A stretch of DNA of 64,000 nucleotides from Nostoc sp. T09 (lineage in GTDB: Bacteria; Cyanobacteriota; Cyanobacteriia; Cyanobacteriales; Nostocaceae): positions 248,001 through 312,000 of the forward strand of contig NZ_MTAV01000002.1 in assembly GCF_002154695.1 (NCBI RefSeq), in the 5' to 3' direction. Position 1 is the stretch's first letter. Each line of letters starts with the position of its first letter. The position numbers were made by a program, and so were the translations under genes. Positions 1-9,131 of this stretch are shown here, piece by piece. The notes beneath the pieces are model-generated. The model did no database searches and had not been told where the DNA came from. It saw only the letters and a program-made list of their open reading frames with translations.

Positions 1-2094
1 ATAACTATCTAGTTCCGGTAATGGTTGCGGTGGCTCTCCCTGTTGCAGTGTATCTGCGAAGTTCTCTAAAACTTGGATGCAGGCATCAGCAAGTCGCTTA
101 AGTTCAGTAAATTGGTACTCGCCGCTAAATTCCCGCAGATGTTCGGCTAAAGTGGTCACGGAACTGAAAAAGGCGCGAATGTAAATCATCAGCGTCATTA
201 CAGGTTCGACTTCTCCTTGAACATGACGGGGTTCACCAAATAACCGTTGAGCAGCAGCCTCAGCGTTGGCGTTTTCTAGTGCGGCTTGATGTCGTAGTCT
301 ATTAATAAAATCAGCAGCATCTTGTCGAGAATTGAGATAATTAGCGATGACCTGCTGAAAGTAGACGAGATTTGCTCGCATTGTTTTTTCTAGTTGTGCA
401 GGGAGTTGCTGTCGCTCCCAACGAGGGAAAAGTAGATAGCTACCAAGCAGTGCTAAAACTCCCCCAGCTAGGCTATCAACGATCCGCAATACTCCAATCT
501 TCCAGCCACCTGCACTAAGAACGTTAAGTAACAGAATGATCACAGGAGTTAGCAGAATGGTAAATATGCTGTAGCTTAAAGGTCGCACTGACATAGCAGC
601 AAACACTAGCAGCAAAATACAAACTGCGATCGCTAAGGGATTTTTAATCAGTACAACTAGAGCAATACCAATGATTCCACCTAAAAAAGTACCCAGAACT
701 CGTTGCACTGTTGTCTGCGAGGTTCCGCCAAAATTGGGCTTAAGTGCAACTACAGCCGTTAGGGTTACCCAATAGCCTCTAGGGAGTTGCAATACTGAGG
801 CTACTAGTTCTGCAACTGTCGTAATTAATGCAAGGCGCAACGCATGACGAAACAGCACTGAATCAAAGGTGAGATTATTCCGTAGCGTGTCGATGAATGA
901 AAAACCCTCTGGCTGCGCTGGGGGAGAAATTTCTCGCCAAATCTGACTGCGCCGTTTTCCCGTGCTCAAATCTGTAACAATCTCAGCATCATTATGAATT
1001 TGTTCTGCCAGCTTTGTCAGACTAGTTGTGATCTTCCCCAAGTTGACTAAATCAGAATAGTGAGTTGTTTGAAGATTGGTTGTATGATTAACAACTTCAC
1101 CACGTATCACTTGCCATTGATGTTCTAATGCTTCAATGGTTCGATCTAAATTTCCTAGATGAACTGAGCTTCTACCTTTAGAAATCCCTTCTGATAAACT
1201 TTGCAGCGCAATTGCCAACTCTGCCATTACTTGCCAAATTTCTCTCTGTAACCCAGAAAATAACGGGTGTTGCGATGCGATCGCCAAAAGTTCAACCTCT
1301 GCCACAACAGAATTAATTATTTGGTTGGCATCCTCAATTAAAATTAGTAACTGATTTCCCCGCAAATTCATGGCTCTTTGTCCAGTCCAGACAGATGCCC
1401 AAGTGGTACGAGCAGAAGTTAAGTCCTGTGTTACGGTATCCTGAGCTTGTAAAAATTTCTGTGCCCAATCTTGAAGATCCTCAGGATTTAATACTCTCTG
1501 GCTTGCCAATTCTACGAATTTACTCAATGACAGATAACAGTTAGCAACCGCCTGCATTACGGGTATGTAAGGACGTATCACCCACAACCCTAATGACAAT
1601 GCCATTGCCCATATTCCTCCAGCCAGACATAGCAAGCATTGCAGTAGCACCGTAGACAAATCGGGAAATGAAGCGAATCTAGCCAGCGCGACTACAAACA
1701 TAATCGAAATAACCAAGCTGACAGAAGCAGCTACACTGCCATACAGCCCTGCTAAACCTGCGATAAATATCACAATGAATGTTGTGGGAAGCGCTAACCA
1801 AAGGGTGCTGCTAACTAAATTTGCTAACAGTAGTGCCACAGTTACTCCTATGGTTGCTGCCATCATCGCAGTAGCTTTTTGGCGGTAGGCTCCGCCACCA
1901 TCCGCCATGCTCACGAACATCGCCCCCATTACCGCGATCGCACTTGCAGCACCATTACCTGTAAGAATTCCGACTGCAACCGGACCACCCAGTGCCAAGA
2001 GAGTCCGCAATCCGTTGGCAAATGCTGGCTTACCTGGCTTGAGTTGAAACTGCTGTAACAGCCAACTAAGAGAACCTTGATCTGTAGATGGCAT
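1..2094 (-). CDS. FUSC/aromatic acid exporter-like membrane protein, 3' end beyond window
   Basis: Read on the minus strand from the ATG at 2094, this open frame runs about 698 codons to the window edge with no stop, so the C-terminus is missing. The protein has two hydrophobic blocks, at about residues 25-165 and 410-540. Each holds several membrane segments (for example TLLALGGPVAVGILTGNG and LRLALITTVAELVASVLQLP) and is followed by a long soluble helical region. This duplicated arrangement, with the PRGYWVTLTAVVALKP stretch, is typical of the FUSC/YccS/ArAE family of inner-membrane efflux-like proteins. Substrates are mostly unknown and cannot be read here. It stands alone, and the 650 bases upstream carry repeats and then the TIR genes. 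The family call is fairly secure; transport of any given compound would be a guess. Confidence 0.75.
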   Translation of the reverse strand, partial: MPSTDQGSLSWLLQQFQLKPGKPAFANGLRTLLALGGPVAVGILTGNGAASAIAVMGAMFVSMADGGGAYRQKATAMMAATIGVTVALLLANLVSSTLWLALPTTFIVIFIAGLAGLYGSVAASVSLVISIMFVVALARFASFPDLSTVLLQCLLCLAGGIWAMALSLGLWVIRPYIPVMQAVANCYLSLSKFVELASQRVLNPEDLQDWAQKFLQAQDTVTQDLTSARTTWASVWTGQRAMNLRGNQLLILIEDANQIINSVVAEVELLAIASQHPLFSGLQREIWQVMAELAIALQSLSEGISKGRSSVHLGNLDRTIEALEHQWQVIRGEVVNHTTNLQTTHYSDLVNLGKITTSLTKLAEQIHNDAEIVTDLSTGKRRSQIWREISPPAQPEGFSFIDTLRNNLTFDSVLFRHALRLALITTVAELVASVLQLPRGYWVTLTAVVALKPNFGGTSQTTVQRVLGTFLGGIIGIALVVLIKNPLAIAVCILLLVFAAMSVRPLSYSIFTILLTPVIILLLNVLSAGGWKIGVLRIVDSLAGGVLALLGSYLLFPRWERQQLPAQLEKTMRANLVYFQQVIANYLNSRQDAADFINRLRHQAALENANAEAAAQRLFGEPRHVQGEVEPVMTLMIYIRAFFSSVTTLAEHLREFSGEYQFTELKRLADACIQVLENFADTLQQGEPPQPLPELDSY

Positions 2095-2744
2095 TATTTA
2101 GGCTGGGGATTATTTAAAAAAAGTATAGAGCGATCGCTTCTTCAAGAATTTTAACTAGATATAACTGTGCAGCGAATAATTATTACCAATCGCTCGACTT
2201 CAAAGCTTCACCATTGAGGTTCTGAACTCGAAGCTTGGACATTAGAACACGAATTGTCGAGCAAAAAGGGCGATTGTTGAAGTTCAGATCTCGGAATTTG
2301 CTGCTTGGAACACAAATTGTCGAGTAAAAAAGGCGATCGCTCTACCTTCAATCCTCACAATTTCACTTCGGAACACGAATTGTCGAGTAAAAAGGGCGAT
2401 CGTTGAAGTTCGGAACTCGGAACTTGCTGCTTAGAACACCAATTGTCGAGTCAAAAGCGTGTTGGTGCGGCTTAACCTAAGTATCGCTTTGCCTTTTTTG
2501 AGAATTGGATAATAGCACTAACAAAATTATTAACATTGATATCTGTGAAGTTAGCGATACTAAGTAGAATGACAATGTGGGTGCGCGGCTCGTTTGCAAC
2601 CTGATGAATATAATGAATATATTTCAGTAATAAACCGCAATTGGCTCACAGAAGATGATTAATAATTTACTGTTTGGGCTTTTATTTTGGGAAAATTCAT
2701 TTATATACTTTTATACAGCTATTTAATCAAGTAAATTTAAGAAT
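2095..2744. repeat. Intergenic cluster of a ~63-bp direct repeat
   Basis: Four copies of a core reading GAACACGAATTGTCGAG, followed by TAAAAAGGGCGATCG or close variants, begin at 2244, 2308, 2371 and 2434, a period of 63-64 bp. Between the cores are related segments such as CTACCTTCAATCCTCACAAT at 2342. The same core recurs beyond the TIR genes at 5489 and 5573, and the 2342 segment recurs at about 5440. The stretch 2460-2744 is AT-rich, presumably the promoter region of the first TIR gene, and I see no gene in it. Confidence 0.7.
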
Positions 2745-3488
2745 ATGCCTAATGCGGTTAAAGTATTTTTTTCCTACTCCCACAAAGATGAAGCCTTACG
2801 TGACGAATTGGCAACTCATCTGAGCATGATGAAGCGTCAGGGAGTTATTGAAGCTTGGCATGACCGCGAAATCAGTGCTGGGAGTGAATGGGCAAATGCC
2901 ATTGATGAAAATCTTGAAGTTGCAGATATCATTCTGCTGCTGGTAAGTGCTAACTTTCTGGCTTCAGATTACTGCTACGACAAAGAAATGACACGGGCTA
3001 TGGAGCGACATGAAACTAAGGAAGCTCGTGTAATACCGATTATTCTGAAGCCGACAGACTGGAATGGTGCGCCTTTTAGTAAACTGCAAGCACTCCCCAA
3101 AAATGCCAAACCGATTACAACTTGGCCAGACCAAGATGAGGCTTTTTTAAATGTCGCTCAAGGGATTCGCAGAGTAGTTGAAGACATTGCCAAATCAAAA
3201 TCCTCCTCCTCAACTGCTGCTGGAACTACTACACCTGCGACTTCCACCCCTGCTGCAACGAGTGGGGGATTAACTGAACGCCAGCGTCGCCGATTAGAGC
3301 AAGAACGGGATGCACTAGAACAACAATATGAGCTGATTAACACAAAATTAAGTCGGCTGCGCCAAGCTTACTCAATTGAAACGGATGTATCTGTAAAGTT
3401 TAAGTTAGAAAAACAAATTCAGGAAAACGAAACAGAACTGAAGCAATTAGATCGGCAGCTTGAGGAAATCGAGCAAAAGCTTTTGTAG
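2745..3488 (+). CDS. TIR-domain protein with C-terminal coiled coil
   Basis: Residues 1-150 form a TIR domain: FFSYSHKDEALRDEL is the first strand and box 1, DIILLLVSANFLASDYCYDKE contains the fourth helix, and Glu81 in the DKE motif matches the catalytic glutamate of NAD-cleaving TIR domains. A Ser/Thr/Ala-rich linker (about 152-175) leads to a charged coiled coil (about 175-247) beginning GGLTERQRRRLEQERD. Its size and place resemble the small effector-associated adaptor domains described for bacterial conflict systems. Known of the family: bacterial TIR proteins often act as NADases in anti-phage defence or cell death. Inferred here: the coiled coil recruits a partner. The next gene, 39 bp downstream on the same strand, is a second TIR protein, so co-transcription is likely. 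Confidence 0.85.
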   Translation: MPNAVKVFFSYSHKDEALRDELATHLSMMKRQGVIEAWHDREISAGSEWANAIDENLEVADIILLLVSANFLASDYCYDKEMTRAMERHETKEARVIPIILKPTDWNGAPFSKLQALPKNAKPITTWPDQDEAFLNVAQGIRRVVEDIAKSKSSSSTAAGTTTPATSTPAATSGGLTERQRRRLEQERDALEQQYELINTKLSRLRQAYSIETDVSVKFKLEKQIQENETELKQLDRQLEEIEQKLL

Positions 3489-3527
3489 TCTGTCTTTTAA
3501 ACCAGCCAACCTCTTGCCATATCCTAT

Positions 3528-5366
3528 ATGAAGTCTATCGAAATTTTTATTTCTTATCACCAAGAAGATGAACAACTGCGCGAAGAGTTAGAGAAGCATC
3601 TAGCGACTTTGCTGCGGGAAAAACTTATTACTAGTTGGCACAAGCGCGAAATTATCGCTGGGCAAGAGTTTCAAGATGAAATTAATAAGTACCTCAAACG
3701 GGCTGGGCTAATTCTACTGTTGGTGAGTCCAGATTTTATTGCTTCAGACTATCACTGGACAGTTGAAGTTACACGAGCCTTAGAACAAAATGCCACAGGT
3801 AAGGCTCGTGTGATTCCGGTATTGCTACGCCATGCAGATTGGGACAATCCTCCCATTGATAAATTGTCACCCCTGCCAAGCAATCGCAAACCGATAAGAA
3901 GCTGGACTGACCGAGATGAAGCTTTCTTAGAAGTTGTCAAGGGAATTCGGCAAGAGGTGGCGCGATTAGTTGCTAGCTCGAATTACTCACCTCCCAAAGA
4001 CAGTTCAGCAAACCAAAAACCTCTTGCTCTCAAACCCGCAGCAGATAATGCTCCATCTCAGCCTGGTAATCAAATTGAAACTGACCTAACGCTAGAACTT
4101 CCTCTGAGCATCGCTGAATTGACCTACGGTACAGAAAAGAAGATTGCGCTGGAGGATGGCTCAATTACTGTGACTGTTCCATCTGGTTTTAGTCCTGGTA
4201 AGAAACTGCGGATTCGAGGTAAAGGTAAACTTAACCCGATAACCAATCAACGGGGAGATTTGTATCTCAAGGTTGTCAGTATTCAAAAGGTAGAGGTATC
4301 ACTGGAGGACTATCAGCAAAAGCTGCGACGATATGAGCAAGAATTAATCAAAGTCCTGCAATGGGAGTATCCACTCAGCCAACACAGCCGTGAAGGATTA
4401 AAGAATTATCAGCAGATGCTAAAACTCAGGGATGAGGATGTAACTCTGCTTGAGGAGCAAGTCATTGCACAAGAGCAAGAAAAGCGCCAAGATAAAGTCA
4501 CAAGCCTGATTAACGAAGCGGAACGCTTACGCGAAGATAAAAAGTTCGAGGAAGCCGCCCTCAAATACCAAGCGGCCATCCGTCTTGACCGAAACAATGC
4601 ATATGCTCACAATAACTTGGGGTTTGTTTTGGACGAGCTAGGTAGGCTAGAAGAAGCGATCGCCAGCTACCAAACAGCCTTGCGCCTCGACCCAAACAAT
4701 GCATCTGCTCACAATAACTTGGGGAGTGCGCTGTCTAACCAAGGGAAGTTAGAAGAAGCGATCGCCAGCTACCAAACAGCCTTGCGCCTCAACCCAAACG
4801 ATGCCTACCCTCACAACAACTTGGGAGGTGCGCTGTCCAAGCAAGGGAAGCTAGAAGCAGCGATCGCCAGCTACCAAACAGCCTTGCGCCTCGACCCAAA
4901 CTTAGCATATGCTCACAATAACTTGGGGTATGCGCTGTACAAGCAAGGCAAGTTAGAAGCAGCGATCGCCAGCTATCAAACAGCCTTGCACCTTGACCCA
5001 AACAATGCATATGCTCACAATAACTTGGGGTTAACGCTGTCCAAGCAAGGCAAGCTAGAAGCAGCGATCGCCAGCTATCAAACAGCCTTGCACCTTGACC
5101 CAAACTTTGCATATGCTCACAATAACTTGGGGTTAGCGCTGTTTAAGCAAGGGAAGTTAGAAGCAGCGATCGCCAGCTACCAAACAGCCTTGCGCCTCGA
5201 CCCAAACGATGCCTACCCTCACCATAACTTGGGGTTAGCGCTGTACCATCAAGGAAAGGTAGAAGCAGCGATCGCCGAATTAGAAATAGCTGTTCGCCTC
5301 GATCCTAGTAGCACTGTATTTCGTGAAAACTTAGAGTTTTTGAGGAATGAGAAGAAGAGTTGTTAG
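3528..5366 (+). CDS. TIR - DnaJ-C-like - helical module - TPR protein
   Basis: Residues 1-150 are a TIR domain (IFISYHQEDEQLREEL; Glu80 in HWTVE is the likely catalytic residue). A linker follows, then residues about 183-255 resemble the C-terminal substrate-binding domain of DnaJ (SITVTVPSGFSPGKKLRIRG then QRGDLYLKV), without a J domain or zinc finger. Residues about 258-325 hold a helical module marked by WEYPLSQHSREGL and LRDEDVTLLEEQV, which also occurs in tandem in the caspase-like protein at 38675. From about 337 to the end there are seven full TPR units plus a leading half. The TPR DNA is almost identical from repeat to repeat, each unit carrying a GCGATCGC site, which points to recent amplification. 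Probably an operon with the TIR gene upstream. Role inferred: TPR/chaperone-type sensing coupled to a TIR effector. Confidence 0.85.
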   Translation: MKSIEIFISYHQEDEQLREELEKHLATLLREKLITSWHKREIIAGQEFQDEINKYLKRAGLILLLVSPDFIASDYHWTVEVTRALEQNATGKARVIPVLLRHADWDNPPIDKLSPLPSNRKPIRSWTDRDEAFLEVVKGIRQEVARLVASSNYSPPKDSSANQKPLALKPAADNAPSQPGNQIETDLTLELPLSIAELTYGTEKKIALEDGSITVTVPSGFSPGKKLRIRGKGKLNPITNQRGDLYLKVVSIQKVEVSLEDYQQKLRRYEQELIKVLQWEYPLSQHSREGLKNYQQMLKLRDEDVTLLEEQVIAQEQEKRQDKVTSLINEAERLREDKKFEEAALKYQAAIRLDRNNAYAHNNLGFVLDELGRLEEAIASYQTALRLDPNNASAHNNLGSALSNQGKLEEAIASYQTALRLNPNDAYPHNNLGGALSKQGKLEAAIASYQTALRLDPNLAYAHNNLGYALYKQGKLEAAIASYQTALHLDPNNAYAHNNLGLTLSKQGKLEAAIASYQTALHLDPNFAYAHNNLGLALFKQGKLEAAIASYQTALRLDPNDAYPHHNLGLALYHQGKVEAAIAELEIAVRLDPSSTVFRENLEFLRNEKKSC

Positions 5367-5640
5367 GGGCGTTTATTTGGTTAAAATATTCGCAATCTCA
5401 AAGGTAGGCGAGCACTTATTTTTGAGAATGCAATCACTCTACCTTCAATCCTCACAATTTCACTTCCGAACACGAAGCTTCCACTTTGGAACATGAATTG
5501 TCGAGTAAAAAGGGCGATCATTCGACCTCAGAGCTTCATCATTTCACCTTTTAACTCGAAGCTTGCACTTTGGAACACGAATTGTCGAGTAAAAAGGCAA
5601 TCATTCGACCTTAAAGCCAGATCATTCAATTTCTGAATTC
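5367..5640. repeat. Downstream copies of the TIR-flanking repeat
   Basis: Copies of the GAATTGTCGAGTAAAAAGG core at about 5489 and 5573, and of the CTACCTTCAATCCTCACAAT segment at about 5440, match those upstream of the TIR pair. The TIR genes are therefore bracketed by one repeat family in the same orientation. No open frame of note is present. Confidence 0.65.
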
Positions 5641-5651
5641 TGTGGGTATAG

Positions 5652-5884
5652 TTAGAGTAACGCCAGAACAATCCGCAATCCATCTTCAACGAGTAACATC
5701 ACGCGATCGCTAACTTAGCTCACCTGCTTAAGCTGTAAAGCTCAAGCTCAACAAGGAACGGTTCAAGACTACTGCCTTTCTCAGCATACACGGCATCTAA
5801 CTGTTCTGTGATGCGATCTCCACGATACGCTCTTAAGGCCAAAAGTTTCTCAATTTCATTCTACTCAGCAATAATTTCTGATGA
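5652..5884 (-). pseudogene. Decayed MazEF/PemIK-like toxin-antitoxin remnant
   Basis: Minus-strand translation of 5884-5720 gives an antitoxin-like frame with an in-frame TAG at 5861-5863: EIEKLLALRAYRGDRITEQL, continuing to SLEPFLVELELYSLSR and a stop. Shortly after, in another frame, 5712-5652 encodes VSDRVMLLVEDGLRIVLALL and a stop, which looks like the C-terminal tail of a MazF/PemK toxin. The body of the toxin is absent. I infer an antitoxin gene that has picked up stops, joined to the last codons of its toxin by an internal deletion. The family call is from memory of motifs and is moderate to weak. Confidence 0.35.
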
Positions 5885-6019
5885 AAAAACTGATCTCCTT
5901 GGAGAAGAAACCAGGATAATGAAGCATAATTAACCTTTATAGCTTTTAGTTACCAGCCACAGGCAAAATGCTGAAATGCTGAATACTCAAAGCTTTCGAT
6001 TCAACTTAACTACTTGGCT

Positions 6020-7042
6020 ATGAATCCAGAACAAGTCAAAAGTTCTCTTAATATTTCGCCAGCGATACGTGTAGGAGTACTGGGTTTCGGCGGACTCGGA
6101 CAAGCAGCCGCCAAGGTACTTGCTGGCAAACGGGAAATGATTTTAGTAGCCGTGGCAGATCAAAAGGGCTTCGCTTACGCTGCTGAAGGTTTAAATGTTC
6201 AAGAATGCATTGCAACTTACCAATCTCAAGGTTCGGTGGGTTATTTAGAGCCAGTTGGGACTTTAACAAATCACAGCATTCAAGATTTAATTGACACCAC
6301 ACAACCTGTAGATGGGTATTTTCTGGCTTTACCCAATTTACCTAACGACTTTATTCCTTCTGTTGCCAAGCAGTTTATCTCTGCTGATTGGCAAGGGGTG
6401 CTGGTGGATGCGATTAAGCGCACCAGTGCTGTAGAACAACTACTGGCCATGAAAGAGGAACTGCAAGCAGCCGGAATTACCTACATGACAGGATGTGGGG
6501 CGACACCTGGATTGTTAACAGCCGCAGCCGCTTTAGCAGCCCAAAGCTACGCGGAAATTCACAAAGTTGAAATTACCTTTGGGGTAGGAATTGCTAACTG
6601 GGAAGCTTACCGCGCCACAGTTAGAGAAGATATTGGCCATATGCCTGGTTACTCGGTGGAAGCTGCTAGGGCGATGAGTGACGCGGAAGTAGAAGCACTA
6701 CTAGATAAAACTAACGGCGTGCTTACCTTAGAAAATATGGAACACGCCGATGATGTGATGCTAGAGTTTGCCGGAATATGTGATCGCGATCGCGTTACTG
6801 TTGGTGGTGTAGTGGATACGCGCAATCCTAAAAAGCCCCTCAGCACCAACGTTAAGGTTACAGGACGTACCTTTGAAGGTAAAATTTCCACTCATACCTT
6901 TACTTTGGGAGATGAAACCAGTATGGCAGCCAATGTCTGCGGTCCTGCTTTTGGTTATCTCAAAGCCGGTAGGCAATTGCACCAACGCAGTATCTATGGA
7001 ATTTTTACTGCTGCCGAAATTATGCCTCAATTTGTGAAGTAA
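6020..7042 (+). CDS. Saccharopine dehydrogenase-like NAD(P)-binding oxidoreductase
   Basis: The N-terminus has a Rossmann dinucleotide-binding motif, [17 protein letters not shown], at about residues 18-34. The middle contains [19 protein letters not shown], and the C-terminal half resembles saccharopine dehydrogenase-like enzymes widespread in cyanobacteria. The exact substrate is not evident. The frame is also open from a TTG six bases upstream (6014); the ATG at 6020 is preferred because no Shine-Dalgarno sequence favours the TTG. It has no obvious operon partner: repeats lie upstream and a MITE-like element follows its stop codon. Soluble and cytoplasmic by composition. Confidence 0.75.
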   Translation: MNPEQVKSSLNISPAIRVGVLGFGGLGQAAAKVLAGKREMILVAVADQKGFAYAAEGLNVQECIATYQSQGSVGYLEPVGTLTNHSIQDLIDTTQPVDGYFLALPNLPNDFIPSVAKQFISADWQGVLVDAIKRTSAVEQLLAMKEELQAAGITYMTGCGATPGLLTAAAALAAQSYAEIHKVEITFGVGIANWEAYRATVREDIGHMPGYSVEAARAMSDAEVEALLDKTNGVLTLENMEHADDVMLEFAGICDRDRVTVGGVVDTRNPKKPLSTNVKVTGRTFEGKISTHTFTLGDETSMAANVCGPAFGYLKAGRQLHQRSIYGIFTAAEIMPQFVK

Positions 7043-7068
7043 TGGGCTAGGGAATAGAGGTTAGAGAC

Positions 7069-7208
7069 TATAGCGCTTCTCGCTTGATAGGAATACTGTC
7101 GGAACCTCACCCCACATTTGCTAACGCAAAAGTTCCCCACTCCGCAGGAGAGTGAGGGAATTAAGGGGTGGCGTCAAAGCATACTGCACCCAACTGAGAA
7201 ACGCTATA
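7069..7208. mobile_element. 140-bp MITE-like element with 13-bp terminal inverted repeats
   Basis: The left end reads TATAGCGCTTCTC and the right end GAGAAACGCTATA; these are inverted repeats with a single mismatch. The outermost bases are TA on both sides, as expected for an IS630/Tc1-type insertion into a TA target. There is no room for a transposase, so this would be a non-autonomous element. It sits between two convergent genes, where insertion is harmless. Confidence 0.55.
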
Positions 7209-7247
7209 TTCTTTGACTTCTATGGGCAAGAACTTTGCTCTAAACTC

Positions 7248-8057
7248 TTAGACTTTTTGTTCTGTAACTAAGGTGAGACTTGTCCATTCACCTTTGTCAC
7301 TGTAGCTGCGAACCATTCTTTGGCGAAGATTTGGCTGAATTAACCAACCTACTTCTAGGATAAAACTTTGGCGGAGATTAACTTTCAGTGGAGAAGTAGC
7401 GGAAGCACCATTAGGTAGAAGCAATACTTGCATCTGCTTGTGCGGATCTTGATCGAAGTGGATGATGGGCCCTTTAATGGTTGCACTGGAGGTAATTGTG
7501 TGTTTGCCATAAGAAAGACTTTGAACAAATCGCCCAGCATCATTAAGTTTTAATTCTAAGGTTGTTGAGACAGTATTAGGCGATCGCAAATCTGTATATA
7601 TTGTTATTGCTTCACCTCGCCATTCTCCCAACAAGTCCTCTACTTGTACAGTCGGGCTTTCTGCGGCTTCAGTACCAGCTAAATGTTCTCGAATTAGGGT
7701 GAGTTGATCTAGTTGACCGTTTTTATCAAATAGTTGCACCAGACGCAAACGGTGATTTTCATGAATCAAACCCAGTTCCGCCCCAAATTCAGTAAATGGT
7801 GCTAGTTGAATTGAACCTTGAGAAAATGCGCCATTTTCAAAAAACAAAGTACTCTTAGACAAAGAACTGTATTCCAGAACTAAATCTTCTTGTCCCTGAC
7901 GGCGAACAATCTGGCGAATTGTCTGGTTATTATTCAACCCTTCTAAAGAGACGACACTTTTGATATCTTGCAGTAGTTCACCTTGGGGCGAGAAACGGGT
8001 GAATGAACCTTGCCATTCACCAAGATTTTGCAGCAACCGTTCCCATTGAGATGTCAT
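7248..8057 (-). CDS. DUF3598 family protein
   Basis: The mature reading begins MTSQWERLLQNLGEWQGSFT and is about 269 residues long. Composition is beta-rich with no membrane segment or signal peptide. The pattern, an N-terminal GEWQGSFTRFSPQGE and a second LLGEWRGEAITIYTDLRSP about 150 residues later, fits the cyanobacterial DUF3598 family, in which two lipocalin-like beta barrels repeat. The frame extends 14 codons further up to 8099, but those codons are heptamer repeat DNA (GTCCTTT/GTCATTT), so I start at 8057. Function is unknown; a small-molecule binding role is only suggested by the fold. It lies downstream of ftsX on the same strand, about 125 bp away. Confidence 0.7.
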   Translation of the reverse strand: MTSQWERLLQNLGEWQGSFTRFSPQGELLQDIKSVVSLEGLNNNQTIRQIVRRQGQEDLVLEYSSLSKSTLFFENGAFSQGSIQLAPFTEFGAELGLIHENHRLRLVQLFDKNGQLDQLTLIREHLAGTEAAESPTVQVEDLLGEWRGEAITIYTDLRSPNTVSTTLELKLNDAGRFVQSLSYGKHTITSSATIKGPIIHFDQDPHKQMQVLLLPNGASATSPLKVNLRQSFILEVGWLIQPNLRQRMVRSYSDKGEWTSLTLVTEQKV

Positions 8058-8165
8058 AGCAATTTTGTCCTTTGTCCTTTGTCCTTTGGCATTTGTCATT
8101 GGTCATTTGTCATTTGTCATCTGTCATTTGAATAACCATTGACCGCCTATTGCCTCTTGACCCTT
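8058..8165. repeat. Short tandemly repeated heptamers
   Basis: Consecutive variants of GTCCTTT, GTCATTT and GTCATTG fill most of this stretch between ftsX and the DUF3598 gene. This is the kind of heptamer array known from heterocystous cyanobacteria. It creates an artificial extension of the downstream reading frame. Confidence 0.7.
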
Positions 8166-8181
8166 GACTGTTGACTAATGA

Positions 8182-9084
8182 CTAACTTCTAGCAAAACGC
8201 CGGACAGCAAATAAACTCCCCATTAATCCTACAGCTGCACCAAAGCTCAAGAGAATTAAAGGTAATAATAAGATTTGTACGGAAGTGAGTTGTAAACCTT
8301 TAGTAATAAATTGAATAAACTCAGGCTGCTTGGCTAGCAGGTTTCCGAGAAACTGTTGAATTAGAGAAATAAAACTCCAAGCGATCGCACCCCCAAGTAT
8401 GCCAAAAGTTATACCTTGCAAAATAAAGGGTAAGTAAATCCAAGCAGTAGTTGCACCCACTAACTGCATGATTTCTATTTCTTGTCGTCGCGCCATCACA
8501 ATCAAACGAATTGTAATACTAGTGACAGCGATCGCAGTTAAGGTGAGGATGATAGTAATTGTCAAAGTAATCCAGTTTAGGCCTTGGTGTAACTTGGCGA
8601 TGCGTTTAACTGCTTCATCGACATACTGCACCGTATTAACCCCCGGTAACTTAGCCAACTGCGTCGCTAAATTCGGCACAACTTCCGAGTTCCGGGCTTT
8701 TACTTTTATTTCATCAACCAGGGGATTTTCTCCTAGCTGCTGATTAGCACCTTCAATATCAGAAATTCTTAGTTCTTTAACTAACTTACTCCAAGCTTGC
8801 TCTTTGGTAATTGTTTGCGTTGCTGCCACCTCTGGCATATTTGTTACTAGTGCTTCAATGGTTGTGGCTGGTGTACCAGAATCAAGATAAACTGAGACTT
8901 CCATTTGGCTACCAAACTGGTAAAGAAGCTTTTCCACTTGCCAGGAAGTTTGCAAACTCATACCAAATAAAAATAGCAATACCGTTACAGTACTAACAGC
9001 TGCCCAGTTCATCCAACCTCCACGCAGTAAGCCAAGGAACGTTTCTTTGAGCAGGTAGTCAAGTTTATTTAAAAATTTCAACAC
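8182..9084 (-). CDS. ftsX: Cell division ABC-type permease FtsX
   Basis: About 300 residues. A short cytoplasmic N-terminus (LLKETFLGLLRGGWMNWAAV) precedes the first membrane segment, then an external domain of about 130 residues (SQMEVSVYLDSGTP, QAWSKLVKEL), then three more membrane segments near residues 172-195, 218-242 and 270-292. ARRQEIEIMQLVGAT is the conserved cytoplasmic loop typical of FtsX. With the ATPase FtsE it normally couples division to control of peptidoglycan hydrolases. No ftsE lies next to it here, which is common in cyanobacteria. The upstream region carries a perfect palindrome and the divergent def gene. Confidence 0.9.
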   Translation of the reverse strand: MLKFLNKLDYLLKETFLGLLRGGWMNWAAVSTVTVLLFLFGMSLQTSWQVEKLLYQFGSQMEVSVYLDSGTPATTIEALVTNMPEVAATQTITKEQAWSKLVKELRISDIEGANQQLGENPLVDEIKVKARNSEVVPNLATQLAKLPGVNTVQYVDEAVKRIAKLHQGLNWITLTITIILTLTAIAVTSITIRLIVMARRQEIEIMQLVGATTAWIYLPFILQGITFGILGGAIAWSFISLIQQFLGNLLAKQPEFIQFITKGLQLTSVQILLLPLILLSFGAAVGLMGSLFAVRRFARS

Positions 9085-9131
9085 ACATTATGACTCCGAT
9101 ATACGAATTTTGCGCCTAAATGCAAGATCTC

